In this document: positions 8,030 through 16,713 of the stretch, one piece after another
How positions within the stretch are numbered: position 1 is the stretch's first letter
Layout of the letters: the number at the start of each line of letters is the position of its first letter
NCBI GenBank assembly: GCA_902826775.1
Contig: CADEHE010000002.1
Location: forward strand, 434,001-498,000
Direction of reading: 5' to 3'
Source of the DNA: an uncultured Pseudomonadota bacterium
Lineage (GTDB): Bacteria > Pseudomonadota > Gammaproteobacteria > Burkholderiales > JALYOK01
DNA length: 64,000 nt
Translations under genes and position numbers: made by a program
The notes under the pieces: generated by a model
The model's input: the letters and a program-made list of their open reading frames with translations, nothing else
What the model was told of the DNA's origin: nothing
Databases searched by the model: none

Positions 8030-9541
8030 TCAATGTTCAGCCGTCAATAGCGATGCGCCGAGCATGGCGCGGCGCTTGAGCCAGGGGCTGGGACGATAGC
8101 GCGGATCGCCGTAGAACTTTTGCAGGCTCTCGAGAATCTCCAGAATGCGGCGCGCACCGAGCGCATCGCCCATGGCGAGCGGCCCGTTCGGGTAACCAAG
8201 ACCGAGCGTGACGGCACGGTCGATATCCTGCGGCGTGGCGATGCGCTGTTGCGCAATATCGCAGCCGATGTTGACGATCATCGCCACCACGCGCTGCGCA
8301 ACGAAGCCCGGGCTGTCGTTGATGACTGAAACGCCGACGCCGTCGCCGCCAAACAAGCCGTGGGCGGCGATGCGCATCTCGGGACTGGTGAGCGGCGTCA
8401 ACATCACGGTGCGATGGCGCTCCAAGGGAAACAGCGTGTCGACCGCGACGGTGCGGCGCGGGTCCAAGTTCTCGACGATCGCTTGCGTTGTAGCGTCTTC
8501 ACCCATCGGCGTGACCACGCATAGGCTATTCGCGTGCGGCATGTAGCCGCTATCGAGCGGGACACCGAGTTTCGCCACCAAAGCTTTGATCGGCTCGGTC
8601 ACCGAGGGGGTCAGATGACTCACCCACACGCGCTGCGGTCGCACCGCAGGCACCGGCGCGGCGGCAAGCTTGCGGCGCTCGCCGTTTGTGTACTCATAAA
8701 AACCCCGCCCCGCTTTGCGGCCGATCAACCCCCCGGCAACGCGATTGGCGAGTATGGGCGAGGGCCGGTAGCGCGGTTCTTGGTAGTACTGGTTGTAGAT
8801 GGATTCCATCACCGGGTGCGACACGTCGACGCCGGTGAGATCCATCAATTCGAACGGCCCCATGCGAAAACTCGCCGCCCCGCGCAGAATGTCGTCGATA
8901 TCGTTAAAGGCGGCAATGCCTTCGCCGAGTATGCGCAAGGCTTCGGTGCCGAAGCCGCGACCGGCGTGATTGACGATGAAGCCCGGCGTATCTTTACAGC
9001 GCACCGCGGTGTGGCCCATGCGCGCGCTCAACGCCATCAGCTTGTCGATGGCCTCAGCGTCCGTAAGCAAGCCGTCGACCACCTCAACCACGCGCATCAA
9101 CGGCACCGGGTTGAAAAAATGATAACCCGCGACCCGCTGCGGATATTGGCAGGCCGCGGCAATGGCGGTGACCGACAAGGACGAAGTATTGGTCGCCAGC
9201 ACGCACTCGGGCGCGACTACTGCCTCGAGTTCGCGGAACAGCGCGCGCTTGGCATCGAGATTCTCGACTATAGCTTCGATGACCAAATCGCACTCGCGCA
9301 GTTGCGCCAACTGCGAGACGACGTGCAACTTGGCGAGCGCCGCTTCGCGCGCGGCCGGCTGCATCTTGCCCTTCTCCACCAGCTTGGCGAACATGGCGTC
9401 GAGGCTGTTGCGGCACTTCTCCGCGGCGGCCGCCTGCGTATCGAACAAATAGACTTGCACGCCGGCCTGCGCGGCGATTTGCGCGATGCCGCTGCCCATG
9501 GCGCCGGTGCCAACCACTGCGAGACGATTCACTTCTTGCAA
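8030..9541 (-). CDS. paaH: 3-hydroxyacyl-CoA dehydrogenase, PaaH type
   Basis: A 503-residue protein with an N-terminal NAD-binding Rossmann domain (VVGTGAMGSGIA, GxGxxG at 11-16), the family motifs LATNTSSLSVTAIA and GYHFFNPVPLMRVVEVV, and two 3-hydroxyacyl-CoA dehydrogenase C-terminal domains (around 190-280 and 410-495). The length and the doubled C-terminal domain match PaaH/PaaC (3-hydroxyadipyl-CoA dehydrogenase) of the phenylacetate pathway rather than the short FadB2 type. No other paa genes are near, so the physiological substrate may be another 3-hydroxyacyl-CoA. It is followed after 10 bases by ftsH on the same strand. Confidence 0.85.
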   Translation of the reverse strand: MQEVNRLAVVGTGAMGSGIAQIAAQAGVQVYLFDTQAAAAEKCRNSLDAMFAKLVEKGKMQPAAREAALAKLHVVSQLAQLRECDLVIEAIVENLDAKRALFRELEAVVAPECVLATNTSSLSVTAIAAACQYPQRVAGYHFFNPVPLMRVVEVVDGLLTDAEAIDKLMALSARMGHTAVRCKDTPGFIVNHAGRGFGTEALRILGEGIAAFNDIDDILRGAASFRMGPFELMDLTGVDVSHPVMESIYNQYYQEPRYRPSPILANRVAGGLIGRKAGRGFYEYTNGERRKLAAAPVPAVRPQRVWVSHLTPSVTEPIKALVAKLGVPLDSGYMPHANSLCVVTPMGEDATTQAIVENLDPRRTVAVDTLFPLERHRTVMLTPLTSPEMRIAAHGLFGGDGVGVSVINDSPGFVAQRVVAMIVNIGCDIAQQRIATPQDIDRAVTLGLGYPNGPLAMGDALGARRILEILESLQKFYGDPRYRPSPWLKRRAMLGASLLTAEH

Positions 9542-9629
9542 GATTTTCTCCAGTTAGCGGCGCGGGACGTCATTCTAAGTCGAGGCACACCACCGCGCCG
9601 CTCGTCCAATTAAGGCAAGAATCGGTTGC

Positions 9630-9716
9630 GTAGCCCGGAAGCAGCGGAGCGAATTCCGGGTAGTCGCGTTTTAAACCCTGCCGGCCCTGGATTGCGCTGC
9701 GCTTCATCCGGGCTAC
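9630..9716. repeat. Inverted pair of REP-like extragenic repeats
   Basis: GTAGCCCGGAAGCAGCGGAG (starting about 9629) is matched in inverse at 9685-9716 by a sequence whose reverse complement begins GTAGCCCGGATGAAGCGCAG. The two arms are separated by about 25 bases and lie between the 3-prime end of htpG and the 5-prime end of paaH. This is the form of the GTAGCCCGGATG-type intergenic repeats scattered in many proteobacterial genomes. Confidence 0.65.
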
Positions 9717-9766
9717 TCGTTGCACCCTTGTCCGATAGGCATCTTCGCCGTCCACCCGATACTCGC

Positions 9767-11680
9767 TCAGCCGGTCAAACTGAGCGTCAGCATCAAATCG
9801 TTCAGGCGTTTGACGAACGCCGCCGGGTCTTCTAACGCGCCGCCTTCGGCGAGCACCGATTGATCGAACAGCAAATGGCTCCAATCGTTCACGCGTGCGA
9901 CATTGCTTTCGCTGTTCAAACGCGAAACGATGGGATGCGTCGGGTTAATCTCGAGGATCGGTTTGGCGTGCGGCACATTTTGCCCCGCCGCCTTGAGCAA
10001 ACGTTCGAGATTGCCGGACAGGTCGTGCGCCTCCACTACCAAACAGGCCGGCGAATCGGTCAAGCGGTGCGTCACGCGCACGTCCTTGACGCGCTCGCCC
10101 AGTGCTTGCTTGATCTTGCCGATCAAGTCCTTGAATTCGTCGGCGACTTTCTCCTTGGCTTTCTTCTCGTCCTCGTTTTCCAGCGTGCCGAGGTCAAGTT
10201 CGCCCTTGGCAACCGATTGCAGCTTCTTGCCCTCGAACTCCTGCAGGTGGGCGAGCAACCATTCGTCCACGCTGTCGTACATGAGCAGCACTTCAACGTC
10301 TTTCTTGCGGAAGATTTCCAAGTGCGGGCTGTTCTTCGCCGCGGCATAGGTTTCGGCCGCGACGTAATAGATATCCTTCTGCCCTTCCTTCATGCGCGCG
10401 ACGTACTCGGCCAGCGACACGTTTTGCGCATCGTCTTGATTGGCGGTCGAAGCAAAGCGCAGCAGCTTGGCAGTGCGCTCGCGGTTGGCGAAATCTTCGC
10501 CCGGCCCTTCCTTGAATACGCGGCCGAATTCCTTCCAGAAAGTCGCGTACTTTTCTTTCTCGTTCTCGGCCAAGTCTTCGAGCAAGCCGAGCACGCGCTT
10601 GACGCAGCCGCCGCGAATGCCCTCGACGTCTTTACTTTGCTGCAAGATTTCGCGCGAGACGTTCAGCGGCAAATCGTTGGAATCGATCACCCCGCGCACG
10701 AAACGCAGATAGTTCGGCATGAGCTGATCGGCATCGTCCATGATGAACACGCGGCGCACGTAAAGCTTGACGCCGTGGCGGCGTTGGCGATCCCACAGAT
10801 CGAACGGCGCGTGCGAAGGAATGTAGAGAAGCTGCGTGTACTCCTGCTTGCCTTCGACGCGCGCGTGGGCGTAGGCAAGCGGTGCTTCGTTGTCGTGCGA
10901 AACGTGCTTGTAGAACTCCTCGTACTGCTCTTTCGTGACATCGTTCTTGGATCGCGTCCAGAGCGCGCTGGCCTGATTGACGGTTTCTTCTTCGTCCAGC
11001 GTCACGTACTCGTTCTTATCCTTGTTCCATTCGGTCTTGCGCATGCGAATCGGCATTTGGATGTGATCGGAGTACTTGCTGATAATGCCTTTCAGGCGCC
11101 AATCGGACAGCAGCTCGTCTTCACCCTCTTTCAAGTGAAGGGTAACCTCTGTCCCCCGCGCCGCTTTTTCCACCATTTCCAAGGTGTAGTCGCCGGCACC
11201 TTCCGACTCCCAGCGCACGCCGTGTTCCTGCGTTAGGCCGGCGCGGCGCGTCGTCAGCGTTACTTTGTCGGCGACAATGAAGGCCGAATAGAATCCGACG
11301 CCGAACTGGCCGATGAGATGCGCATCCTTCTTCGCATCGCCGGTCAGGCGCTCGAAAAATTCCTTGGTGCCGGATTTGGCGATGGTGCCGATATTATCGA
11401 TCACTTCTTGGCGCGACATGCCGATGCCGTTGTCGCTGAGGGTGACGGTGCGCGCCGCCTTGTCAAAACTGATGCGAATCTGCAAATCCGAATCGTTTTC
11501 AAACAACGCGGCGTCGGTCAGTGCTTCGAAGCGCAGCTTGTCGCATGCATCCGAAGCGTTGGAAATAAGTTCGCGCAAGAAAATCTCCTTGTTCGAATAC
11601 AAGGAATGAATCATGAGCTTCAGCAGCTGTTTGACTTCAGTCTGAAAACTCAGTTGTTCTTTGCTGGTAGCGGTTTCCAC
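9767..11680 (-). CDS. htpG: Molecular chaperone HtpG (Hsp90)
   Basis: A 637-residue Hsp90 with the N-terminal GHKL ATPase motifs: [37 protein letters not shown] and [11 protein letters not shown], then the middle and C-terminal domains (for example [12 protein letters not shown]). It refolds client proteins in the cytoplasm. The start is taken at GTG 11680 ([16 protein letters not shown]), because GGGGAG stands 8 bases upstream; a TTG at 11695 would overlap that site. A strong sigma-32-like promoter lies just upstream (11714-11742), so it is expected to be heat-induced. No partner gene is in its operon. Confidence 0.95.
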   Translation of the reverse strand: METATSKEQLSFQTEVKQLLKLMIHSLYSNKEIFLRELISNASDACDKLRFEALTDAALFENDSDLQIRISFDKAARTVTLSDNGIGMSRQEVIDNIGTIAKSGTKEFFERLTGDAKKDAHLIGQFGVGFYSAFIVADKVTLTTRRAGLTQEHGVRWESEGAGDYTLEMVEKAARGTEVTLHLKEGEDELLSDWRLKGIISKYSDHIQMPIRMRKTEWNKDKNEYVTLDEEETVNQASALWTRSKNDVTKEQYEEFYKHVSHDNEAPLAYAHARVEGKQEYTQLLYIPSHAPFDLWDRQRRHGVKLYVRRVFIMDDADQLMPNYLRFVRGVIDSNDLPLNVSREILQQSKDVEGIRGGCVKRVLGLLEDLAENEKEKYATFWKEFGRVFKEGPGEDFANRERTAKLLRFASTANQDDAQNVSLAEYVARMKEGQKDIYYVAAETYAAAKNSPHLEIFRKKDVEVLLMYDSVDEWLLAHLQEFEGKKLQSVAKGELDLGTLENEDEKKAKEKVADEFKDLIGKIKQALGERVKDVRVTHRLTDSPACLVVEAHDLSGNLERLLKAAGQNVPHAKPILEINPTHPIVSRLNSESNVARVNDWSHLLFDQSVLAEGGALEDPAAFVKRLNDLMLTLSLTG

Positions 11681-11713
11681 GGTTCTTCTCCCCAATGGAC
11701 TGAGAACTTACGG

Positions 11714-11742
11714 ATAATAGGGACGTCTATTCTAAGTTCAAG
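11714..11742 (-). promoter_or_regulatory. Sigma-32 (heat-shock) promoter of htpG
   Basis: Reading the minus strand: CTTGAA (11742-11737), 14 bases, then CCCTATTAT (11722-11714). The known RpoH consensus is CTTGAA, 13-15 bases, CCCCATnT. The -10 element ends 33 bases before the GTG start of htpG. Spacing and sequence both fit. Confidence 0.8.
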
Positions 11743-11808
11743 CGCCGAAGCGGTCTGATTTTTATCGGCATTGTTCAGCGTATCGATCTCGACCACACGG
11801 AGTCAAAC

Positions 11809-12906
11809 ATGCGTTTGCGAAACATGCTGTTGTTGACAGCGACTTTACTTTGCGCGACTTGGACGAGCGCTGCGGTGCCGCTGGAGCGTCTCAAGCTGCC
11901 CCCCGGATTCAAGATTTCCGTGTTTGCCGAGGGCGTAGCGAACGCACGCGCTCTCGCGTTAGGCACGAACGGCACGGTATTTGTCGGCACACGCAGCGCC
12001 GGCAACGTCTATGCGCTGCGCGACAAAGACGGCGACGGCATCGCCGACGAAAATTTCACCATCGCGCGCGGTTTGCGCATGCCTAGCGGGGTGGCCTTCC
12101 GCGACGGTGCTTTGTATATCGCCGAGGTGCATCGCATCATGCGCTTCGATGGCATTGAAGGCCAACTACAAAAACCGCCGCAACCCGAGGTGGTATTCGA
12201 CAAGCTGCCGAAGGAAACGCACCATGGCTGGAAGTTCATCGCCTTCGGACCGGACGGCATGCTGTACATCCCGATCGGCGCACCGTGCAACGTGTGCGAC
12301 CCGGGCGATCCCTATGCTTCGATCACGCGGCTCGACGTGGCCAGCGGCAAATTGGAAGTGTTCGCGCGCGGCGTGCGCAATTCGGTCGGCTTCGATTGGC
12401 AACCTGAGAGCAAATCGCTGTGGTTCACCGACAATGGCCGCGACATGATGGGTGACGAAGTGCCATCGTGCGAGCTGAACTACGCGCCCAAAGCCGGCAT
12501 GCATTTCGGCTTCCCGTTCTGCCATCAGGGCGATGTCGCCGATCCGGAGTTCGGCAAAGCGCGCAAGTGCGAGGAGTTCACCCCGCCCGCGCTGAAGGTC
12601 GGGCCGCACGTCGCCCCGCTGGGCGTGCGCTTTTACACCGGCAAGATGTTCCCTGCGGAATACCAGAACCGCGCCTTCATCGCACTTCACGGCTCCTGGA
12701 ACCGCAGCGAGAAATCCGGCTACAAAGTCATGACGGCGACAATCCGCGACGGCAAGGTGGAAAAGTACGAGCCGTTCATCGAAGGCTGGCTGCAGGGACA
12801 ATCGAACTGGGGACGCCCAGTCGACATGCTGCTGCTGCCGGACGGCTCGATGCTGCTATCCGACGACGGCGCGGATGTGATTTACCGCATCGCCTACGCG
12901 AAATAA
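11809..12906 (+). CDS. Exported sorbosone/glucose dehydrogenase-like beta-propeller protein
   Basis: A 365-residue protein with a signal peptide (MRLRNMLLLTATLLCATWTSA) and the PQQ-dependent sugar/sorbosone dehydrogenase propeller: LPPGFKISVFAEGVANAR, a Ca-like loop DKDGDGIADE, GLRMPSGVAFRDG, HHGWKFIAFGPDGMLY, ARGVRNSVGFDW, FTDNGRDMMGDEVP and a late HGSWNRSEKSGYKV. It should oxidise a sugar or alcohol in the periplasm, if it binds PQQ. No PQQ-biosynthesis genes are in the window. It is followed by a RidA gene 13 bases on, on the same strand. Family call is firm, substrate unknown. Confidence 0.85.
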   Translation: MRLRNMLLLTATLLCATWTSAAVPLERLKLPPGFKISVFAEGVANARALALGTNGTVFVGTRSAGNVYALRDKDGDGIADENFTIARGLRMPSGVAFRDGALYIAEVHRIMRFDGIEGQLQKPPQPEVVFDKLPKETHHGWKFIAFGPDGMLYIPIGAPCNVCDPGDPYASITRLDVASGKLEVFARGVRNSVGFDWQPESKSLWFTDNGRDMMGDEVPSCELNYAPKAGMHFGFPFCHQGDVADPEFGKARKCEEFTPPALKVGPHVAPLGVRFYTGKMFPAEYQNRAFIALHGSWNRSEKSGYKVMTATIRDGKVEKYEPFIEGWLQGQSNWGRPVDMLLLPDGSMLLSDDGADVIYRIAYAK

Positions 12907-12919
12907 AGCGAGCGCGCAG

Positions 12920-13300
12920 ATGAAGCGCACCGCGATCAATCCGCCGGGCGCTGTCGCCGTCGGCCCCTATTCCGCTGCGGTCGCAGCAGAAGGCTTGGTT
13001 TTTCTCTCGGGACAAACGCCGCTCGATCCCGCCACAGGCAAATTGGTGCAAGGCGGTATCCGCGCGCAAACTGCGCAGTGTTTTGCCAATCTCTTCGCCG
13101 TGCTGCGCGCCGCAGGCATGACGCCCGATCACGTCGTCAAGGTGAACGTGTTCCTGACCGACATGAACGACTTTGCTGCGATGAACGAAGTGTACCGTGA
13201 GCAATTTGCCGAACCGTTTCCGGCGCGCACCACAATCGGTGTTGCGGCGTTGCCGCTGGGCGCGAGCGTGGAAATCGAAATGGTGGCGCGTGGCCGTTAG
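12920..13300 (+). CDS. RidA/YjgF family enamine/imine deaminase
   Basis: A 126-residue RidA-family protein. It shows the family signature: VGPYSAAVAAEGLVFLSGQTPLDP near the N-terminus, the GIRAQTAQCFANL helix, VVKVNVFLTDMNDFAAMNEVY and the end PARTTIGVAALPLGASVEIEM with the conserved Arg and Glu. RidA trimers hydrolyse reactive 2-aminoacrylate and other imines formed by PLP enzymes. It starts 13 bases after the sorbosone-dehydrogenase-like gene and is probably cotranscribed with it. Confidence 0.9.
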   Translation: MKRTAINPPGAVAVGPYSAAVAAEGLVFLSGQTPLDPATGKLVQGGIRAQTAQCFANLFAVLRAAGMTPDHVVKVNVFLTDMNDFAAMNEVYREQFAEPFPARTTIGVAALPLGASVEIEMVARGR

Positions 13301-13410
13301 GCCTTATACAGCAGAGAGCTTCGTCGGTTCACTCATAGCAGCAGCAAATGCTGCACGCATCCTCGTGAGGGTACTGCGCAGCCGCCGAAGCGGCCCGTTT
13401 GCGTAGAAGG

Positions 13411-13893
13411 TCAGTGCACATGCCCGTGCTCTCCGTGCACATGGCCGTGCTGTATTTCTTCTAGCGTGGCAGGGCGCACTTCAGCGATGGTGCAAAAGAA
13501 ATCCAGCGCCTTGCCGGCCCACGGATGATTGCCGTCCACGACGACTTTATTCTCTTCGATGCCGGTAATGGTAAATACCGTGACATCATCATCCTCTTCC
13601 CCGCTCCCGCCTTCGAACTGCATACCGATTTGCACGTCCTTGGGAAACAATTCGCGCGCCTCGACCCGCACCAGATCGGCGTCGTACTCGCCAAATGCGT
13701 CTTCGGGCTCTAATCGCACACGCAGATCTTCGCCGGCATTTCTGCCTTCGAGCGCAGATTCGACGCTTGCAAAAATCTGGTCATAGCCGCCGTGCAGATA
13801 GGTGAGCGGATGATCGCCCTTGTCGAGCACGTTGCCCTCAACGTCGGTAACGTGATAGCGCAGCGTCACCACCGCGTTCTTTGCAATTTTCAT
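13411..13893 (-). CDS. slyD: FKBP-type peptidyl-prolyl isomerase SlyD
   Basis: A 160-residue SlyD: FKBP domain start VVTLRYHVTDVEGNVLD, the flap-containing IF chaperone domain in the middle (LEPEDAFGEYDADLVR to NHPWAGKALDF) and a short His-rich tail HGHVHGEHGHVH that can bind nickel or other metals. It catalyses prolyl isomerisation, acts as chaperone and can help nickel delivery. The ATG overlaps the stop of the upstream peroxiredoxin gene in a TAATG arrangement, so the two are translationally coupled. Confidence 0.92.
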   Translation of the reverse strand: MKIAKNAVVTLRYHVTDVEGNVLDKGDHPLTYLHGGYDQIFASVESALEGRNAGEDLRVRLEPEDAFGEYDADLVRVEARELFPKDVQIGMQFEGGSGEEDDDVTVFTITGIEENKVVVDGNHPWAGKALDFFCTIAEVRPATLEEIQHGHVHGEHGHVH

Positions 13894-14360
13894 TAGGAGA
13901 ATTCCTTCACGAGGCGCAGCACTTCATGCGCATGGCCTTTGGGGTTATTAACTTCCACGGCGCAGCGCACAACGCCGCGCTTGTCGATTACAAATGTGGA
14001 TCGGGCAATCGCCAGTTTCTTAGCGCCGTCCCTCTCTACTTCTTTCCAAACGCCGAACTGCTTGCATACCTCGCCGTCTTCATCCGCGAGCAAATCAACC
14101 GCCAGGCCTTGCGTATCGCGAAACTGCGCATGACGGATACAATCATCGCGGGAAACGCCGAATACGATAGTGTGATGGCGGCGAAACTCGTCTTCCAGGT
14201 CGCTGAACTCGATTGCTTCTTGAGTGCAACTCGGTGTGCCGTCCTTCGGATAAAAAAATAGCACGACGTTATGCTTGCCTTTGAACTGCGACAGCGTAAC
14301 CAATTCCATCCCTGCGTTAAACAGGGAGAAATTCGGTGCGGTTTCACCCACTCTGAGCAT
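13893..14360 (-). CDS. Peroxiredoxin (Bcp/PrxQ type)
   Basis: A 155-residue thioredoxin-fold peroxidase that reduces peroxides in the cytoplasm. The active site is FYPKDGTPSCTQEAIEFSD with the peroxidatic Cys (PrxQ enzymes usually have PGCT; here Ser replaces Gly). A second Cys in the EVCKQFGVW stretch is not at the usual resolving position. The start at ATG 14360 (MLRVGETAPNFSLF) is chosen because the domain begins there; an extension to 14495 is open but has no homology-like sequence. Its stop overlaps the slyD start, and roxA diverges from it 82 bases upstream. Confidence 0.88.
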   Translation of the reverse strand: MLRVGETAPNFSLFNAGMELVTLSQFKGKHNVVLFFYPKDGTPSCTQEAIEFSDLEDEFRRHHTIVFGVSRDDCIRHAQFRDTQGLAVDLLADEDGEVCKQFGVWKEVERDGAKKLAIARSTFVIDKRGVVRCAVEVNNPKGHAHEVLRLVKEFS

Positions 14361-14442
14361 CACGCGACAGCCTACAGCAGCCCACGGAAAGTTTACCTGA
14401 TTTAACGCGCCGAGTTTTTGGCAACGCACCAACCTAATCTGG

Positions 14443-15609
14443 ATGCAATCTGTGCAATCAAGTTCGCAACGCTTACAACTGCTGGGCGGGCTCACGGTCC
14501 GGCAATTTCTGCGGCGCTATTGGCAAAAAGAGCCCTTGCTGGTTCGCCAAGCCGTGCCGGGATTCAAAGGGGTTGTGACGCCGCGGCAACTTATGCGCTT
14601 GGCCGCACACGAAGACTGCCACGCTCGCCTTATTTGGCGACGCGGCCAACGCTGGCATCTCCAGTCCGGCCCGCTTGACGATGCGGATTTTGCCGCGCGC
14701 GGTGCGCGCGCATGGACCGTGCTGGTGCAGGACATCAATTTTGTCCGCCCCGAGGCCGATGCGCTGCTCAGACAATTCCGCTTCATTCCATACGCGCGCT
14801 TGGACGATCTCATGGCGAGCTACGCGACCAAAGGCGGCGGGGTCGGACCGCACCTGGACTCCTATGACGTGTTTCTGCTTCAAGGCCAAGGCGAGCGCCG
14901 CTGGCAGATTTCGCGCCAGCAACAATTGGTGAGCGTGCCTGATGCCCCAATCAAACTGCTCAGCAACTTCTTGCCGGAAGCGGAATGGGTGCTGCAGCCG
15001 GGCGATATGCTGTATTTGCCGCCTGGCGTCGCCCACTGTGGCACGGCGGTGACTGACTGCATCACCTATTCGATTGGTTTTCGCGCGCCTACGGCGGCCG
15101 CCTTGCAGCAAGGTTTGCTGCGGTTCTTGGAAGATCATTGCGACGATGCGAGCCTCTACGCCGATCCGGATCTGCGGCCCAGCGCTTATCCTGCGTCCAT
15201 CAATCTTCACTTCTTGGCTTATTGTCAACGAATACTCGAACAGGTAAAGTGGACCCGATCGGATATGGTTACATTCTTGGGCCAATACCTGTCGGAGCCA
15301 AAAGCGACGACCTTCTTCGCGCCGCCACCGCGGCCGCTTTCGCACGCCCGCTTCATGACCGCCGCGCAGCGTGGCGGAGTTGCGTTGCAGGCGAAAACGC
15401 GCATGCTCTACGTTGGCAGCAGTCTGTTCGTTAACGGAGAACACTGCAGTGCAAGGGCGGCCGATGGGCAGCTCAAACTTCTTGCGGATGAGCGCGCATT
15501 GAGCGGCCGTGCCTTGCGCTCGATACCCGCCCCGGCCGCTGACACGCTGTACGACTGGTACAGAGCTGGCTATTTGACGCTGGCGCGGGGAGAAGCGCGC
15601 AACGCATGA
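14443..15609 (+). CDS. roxA: Cupin/JmjC ribosomal oxygenase RoxA (L16 arginine hydroxylase)
   Basis: A 388-residue Fe(II)/2-oxoglutarate oxygenase of the YcfD/RoxA family, which hydroxylates an arginine of ribosomal protein L16. The N-terminus has FLRRYWQKEPLLVRQA; the iron ligands are His137 and Asp139 in GPHLDSYDVFLLQ and His198 in YLPPGVAHCG, with spacing like the E. coli enzyme. A C-terminal winged-helix part follows. It diverges from the peroxiredoxin-slyD pair and overlaps the next gene by 4 bases (ATGA). Confidence 0.92.
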   Translation: MQSVQSSSQRLQLLGGLTVRQFLRRYWQKEPLLVRQAVPGFKGVVTPRQLMRLAAHEDCHARLIWRRGQRWHLQSGPLDDADFAARGARAWTVLVQDINFVRPEADALLRQFRFIPYARLDDLMASYATKGGGVGPHLDSYDVFLLQGQGERRWQISRQQQLVSVPDAPIKLLSNFLPEAEWVLQPGDMLYLPPGVAHCGTAVTDCITYSIGFRAPTAAALQQGLLRFLEDHCDDASLYADPDLRPSAYPASINLHFLAYCQRILEQVKWTRSDMVTFLGQYLSEPKATTFFAPPPRPLSHARFMTAAQRGGVALQAKTRMLYVGSSLFVNGEHCSARAADGQLKLLADERALSGRALRSIPAPAADTLYDWYRAGYLTLARGEARNA

Positions 15610-16079
15610 TCCGAAAATTGAGCGGCATTAACGAGATCCAACTGGCGATCGACCAGATCATCGGCACCGCGCGGCGCGAACTCCAGATTTTTGATGGCAA
15701 TCTAGCCGAGGGCGGGTTCGGATCGCCGGCGCGCTTCCAAGTGCTGCGGCGCTTTCTGCTCGCCAATCGCGCCAACCGAATTCAGATTGCCCTGCACGAT
15801 ACCGACTATCTGACGCGTTCCTGCGCGCGCATGATGACCCTACTGCGCCAATTTCCGCACGCAATCGAGATCCACCACACACTGCCCGCTGCACGGCACG
15901 CCTCGGATGCATTCGTACTGGCCGACGCCTTATCGTACTGGCGCCGTTACCATACCGCTGACCCGCGCTCGGAATTGGTGTTCAATGATGACGCCGGCGG
16001 CCGCTTGCTGCGATCGCGCTTCGAGCAGATCTGGGAAGCGTCGGAAGCGTCCGTGTCAGCAACGCTACTAGGCATCTAA
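15606..16079 (+). CDS. DUF7931-like protein
   Basis: A 157-residue protein without membrane segments or signal. It contains a PLD-like beginning (ELQIFDGNLAEGGF, then RFQVLRRFLLANRANRIQIALHD) and an end with FNDDAGGRLLRSRFEQIWEAS. It looks like the DUF7931 proteins seen beside roxA in betaproteobacteria; the function is unknown. Its ATG overlaps the roxA stop by 4 bases, so it is translated from the same message, which suggests a link with RoxA or the ribosome. Confidence 0.7.
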   Translation: MIRKLSGINEIQLAIDQIIGTARRELQIFDGNLAEGGFGSPARFQVLRRFLLANRANRIQIALHDTDYLTRSCARMMTLLRQFPHAIEIHHTLPAARHASDAFVLADALSYWRRYHTADPRSELVFNDDAGGRLLRSRFEQIWEASEASVSATLLGI

Positions 16080-16190
16080 TCCTCGCCGGACGCGCTTCTG
16101 CAGCCGGTTTCGGCGTTGTGTTGCAAAACCGCAACACAGTGACGCGGTAAGCCCAAAAAGCGCCCCATTTTAGGCAACGGCTTGGTTTTC

Positions 16191-16199
16191 TGGTAAAAT
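16191..16199 (+). promoter_or_regulatory. Extended -10 promoter for the Ala-rich lipoprotein
   Basis: TGGTAAAAT gives an extended -10 box (TG, one base, TAAAAT). The following 66 bases to the ATG at 16266 form a plausible leader. No convincing -35 box is seen, as is normal for extended -10 promoters. Confidence 0.4.
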
Positions 16200-16265
16200 T
16201 TTTGTCAATTTCCGAGGCCAAACCAGGCCTTGGCAAGTCTCGTTAAACTTCACTAAAGGGCACAG

Positions 16266-16652
16266 ATGAACAAGTCTTTACTCCTCGCTACCGTTATCGC
16301 TGTTGCGCTGAGCGCGTGCGGCAAGAAAGAAGAGGCGCCGGCACCGGCTGCCACTTCCGAGCCTGCACCTGCCGCTGCTCCTGCTGACGCCGCAGCGCCG
16401 GCTCCCGCCGCTCCTGCTGACGCTGCCGCTGGCGCGGTAGATGCCGCCAAAGACGCGGCCGCAGGCGCCGTTGACGCCGCCAAGGATGCCGCCGCTGGGG
16501 CGGTCGATGCTGCTAAGGACGCTGCTGCAGGCGCGGTGGATGCCGCCAAAGACGCCGCTGCTGGCGCCGTTGACGCCGCCAAAGACGCTGCTGCGGGTGC
16601 TGCCGATGCCGCTAAGGAAGCGGTAACGGGCGGCGACGCTAAGAAAGAGTAA
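16266..16652 (+). CDS. Ala-rich small lipoprotein with 11-residue repeats
   Basis: A 128-residue protein with a lipoprotein signal (MNKSLLLATVIAVALSAC, Cys18), a Pro/Ala-rich linker (about 24-54) and six 11-residue repeats AGAVDAAKDAA at residues 55-120, the last degenerate. The repeats have the hendecad spacing of long amphipathic or coiled-coil helices and recall LEA-like and Lpp-like stretches. It would be anchored in the outer membrane with the helix in the periplasm. It is a single-gene unit with its own promoter and terminator. Function unknown; repeat number may vary between strains. Confidence 0.8.
   Translation: MNKSLLLATVIAVALSACGKKEEAPAPAATSEPAPAAAPADAAAPAPAAPADAAAGAVDAAKDAAAGAVDAAKDAAAGAVDAAKDAAAGAVDAAKDAAAGAVDAAKDAAAGAADAAKEAVTGGDAKKE
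16428..16625 (+). repeat. 33-bp tandem repeat, six units
   Basis: Coding tandem repeat of 33 bp inside the lipoprotein gene; each unit encodes AGAVDAAKDAA. The DNA units differ mostly at third codon positions while the amino acids are kept, which points to selection on the protein. Confidence 0.85.
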
Positions 16653-16686
16653 GCAACACGGGTAGTTCCGTTCGCTTTAACGCAAG

Positions 16687-16713
16687 AAAGCCGGCCACGC
16701 GCCGGCTTTTTTG
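16687..16713 (+). terminator. Rho-independent terminator after the Ala-rich lipoprotein gene
   Basis: Stem GCCGGC / GCCGGC around the loop CACGC, extended by AAA/TTT pairs, followed by TTTTTTG. It lies 35 bases after the lipoprotein stop. Confidence 0.85.

Noticed and set aside
9860..11236. Long open frame (458 codons) antisense to htpG
   Set aside because: It mirrors the htpG codon pattern, has no family-like motifs and no ribosome site; htpG is certain.
13336..13400. Small hairpins after the RidA gene (GCAGCA-AA-TGCTGC and GCCGCCGAAGCGGC)
   Set aside because: Short stems and no T-run; not convincing as terminators.
14473..15444. Open frame of 323 codons antisense to roxA
   Set aside because: roxA is well supported on the other strand by its iron ligands; the antisense frame has no recognisable features.
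16428..16625. Regular repeats considered as CRISPR
   Set aside because: The repeats are contiguous, without spacers, in frame and coding.
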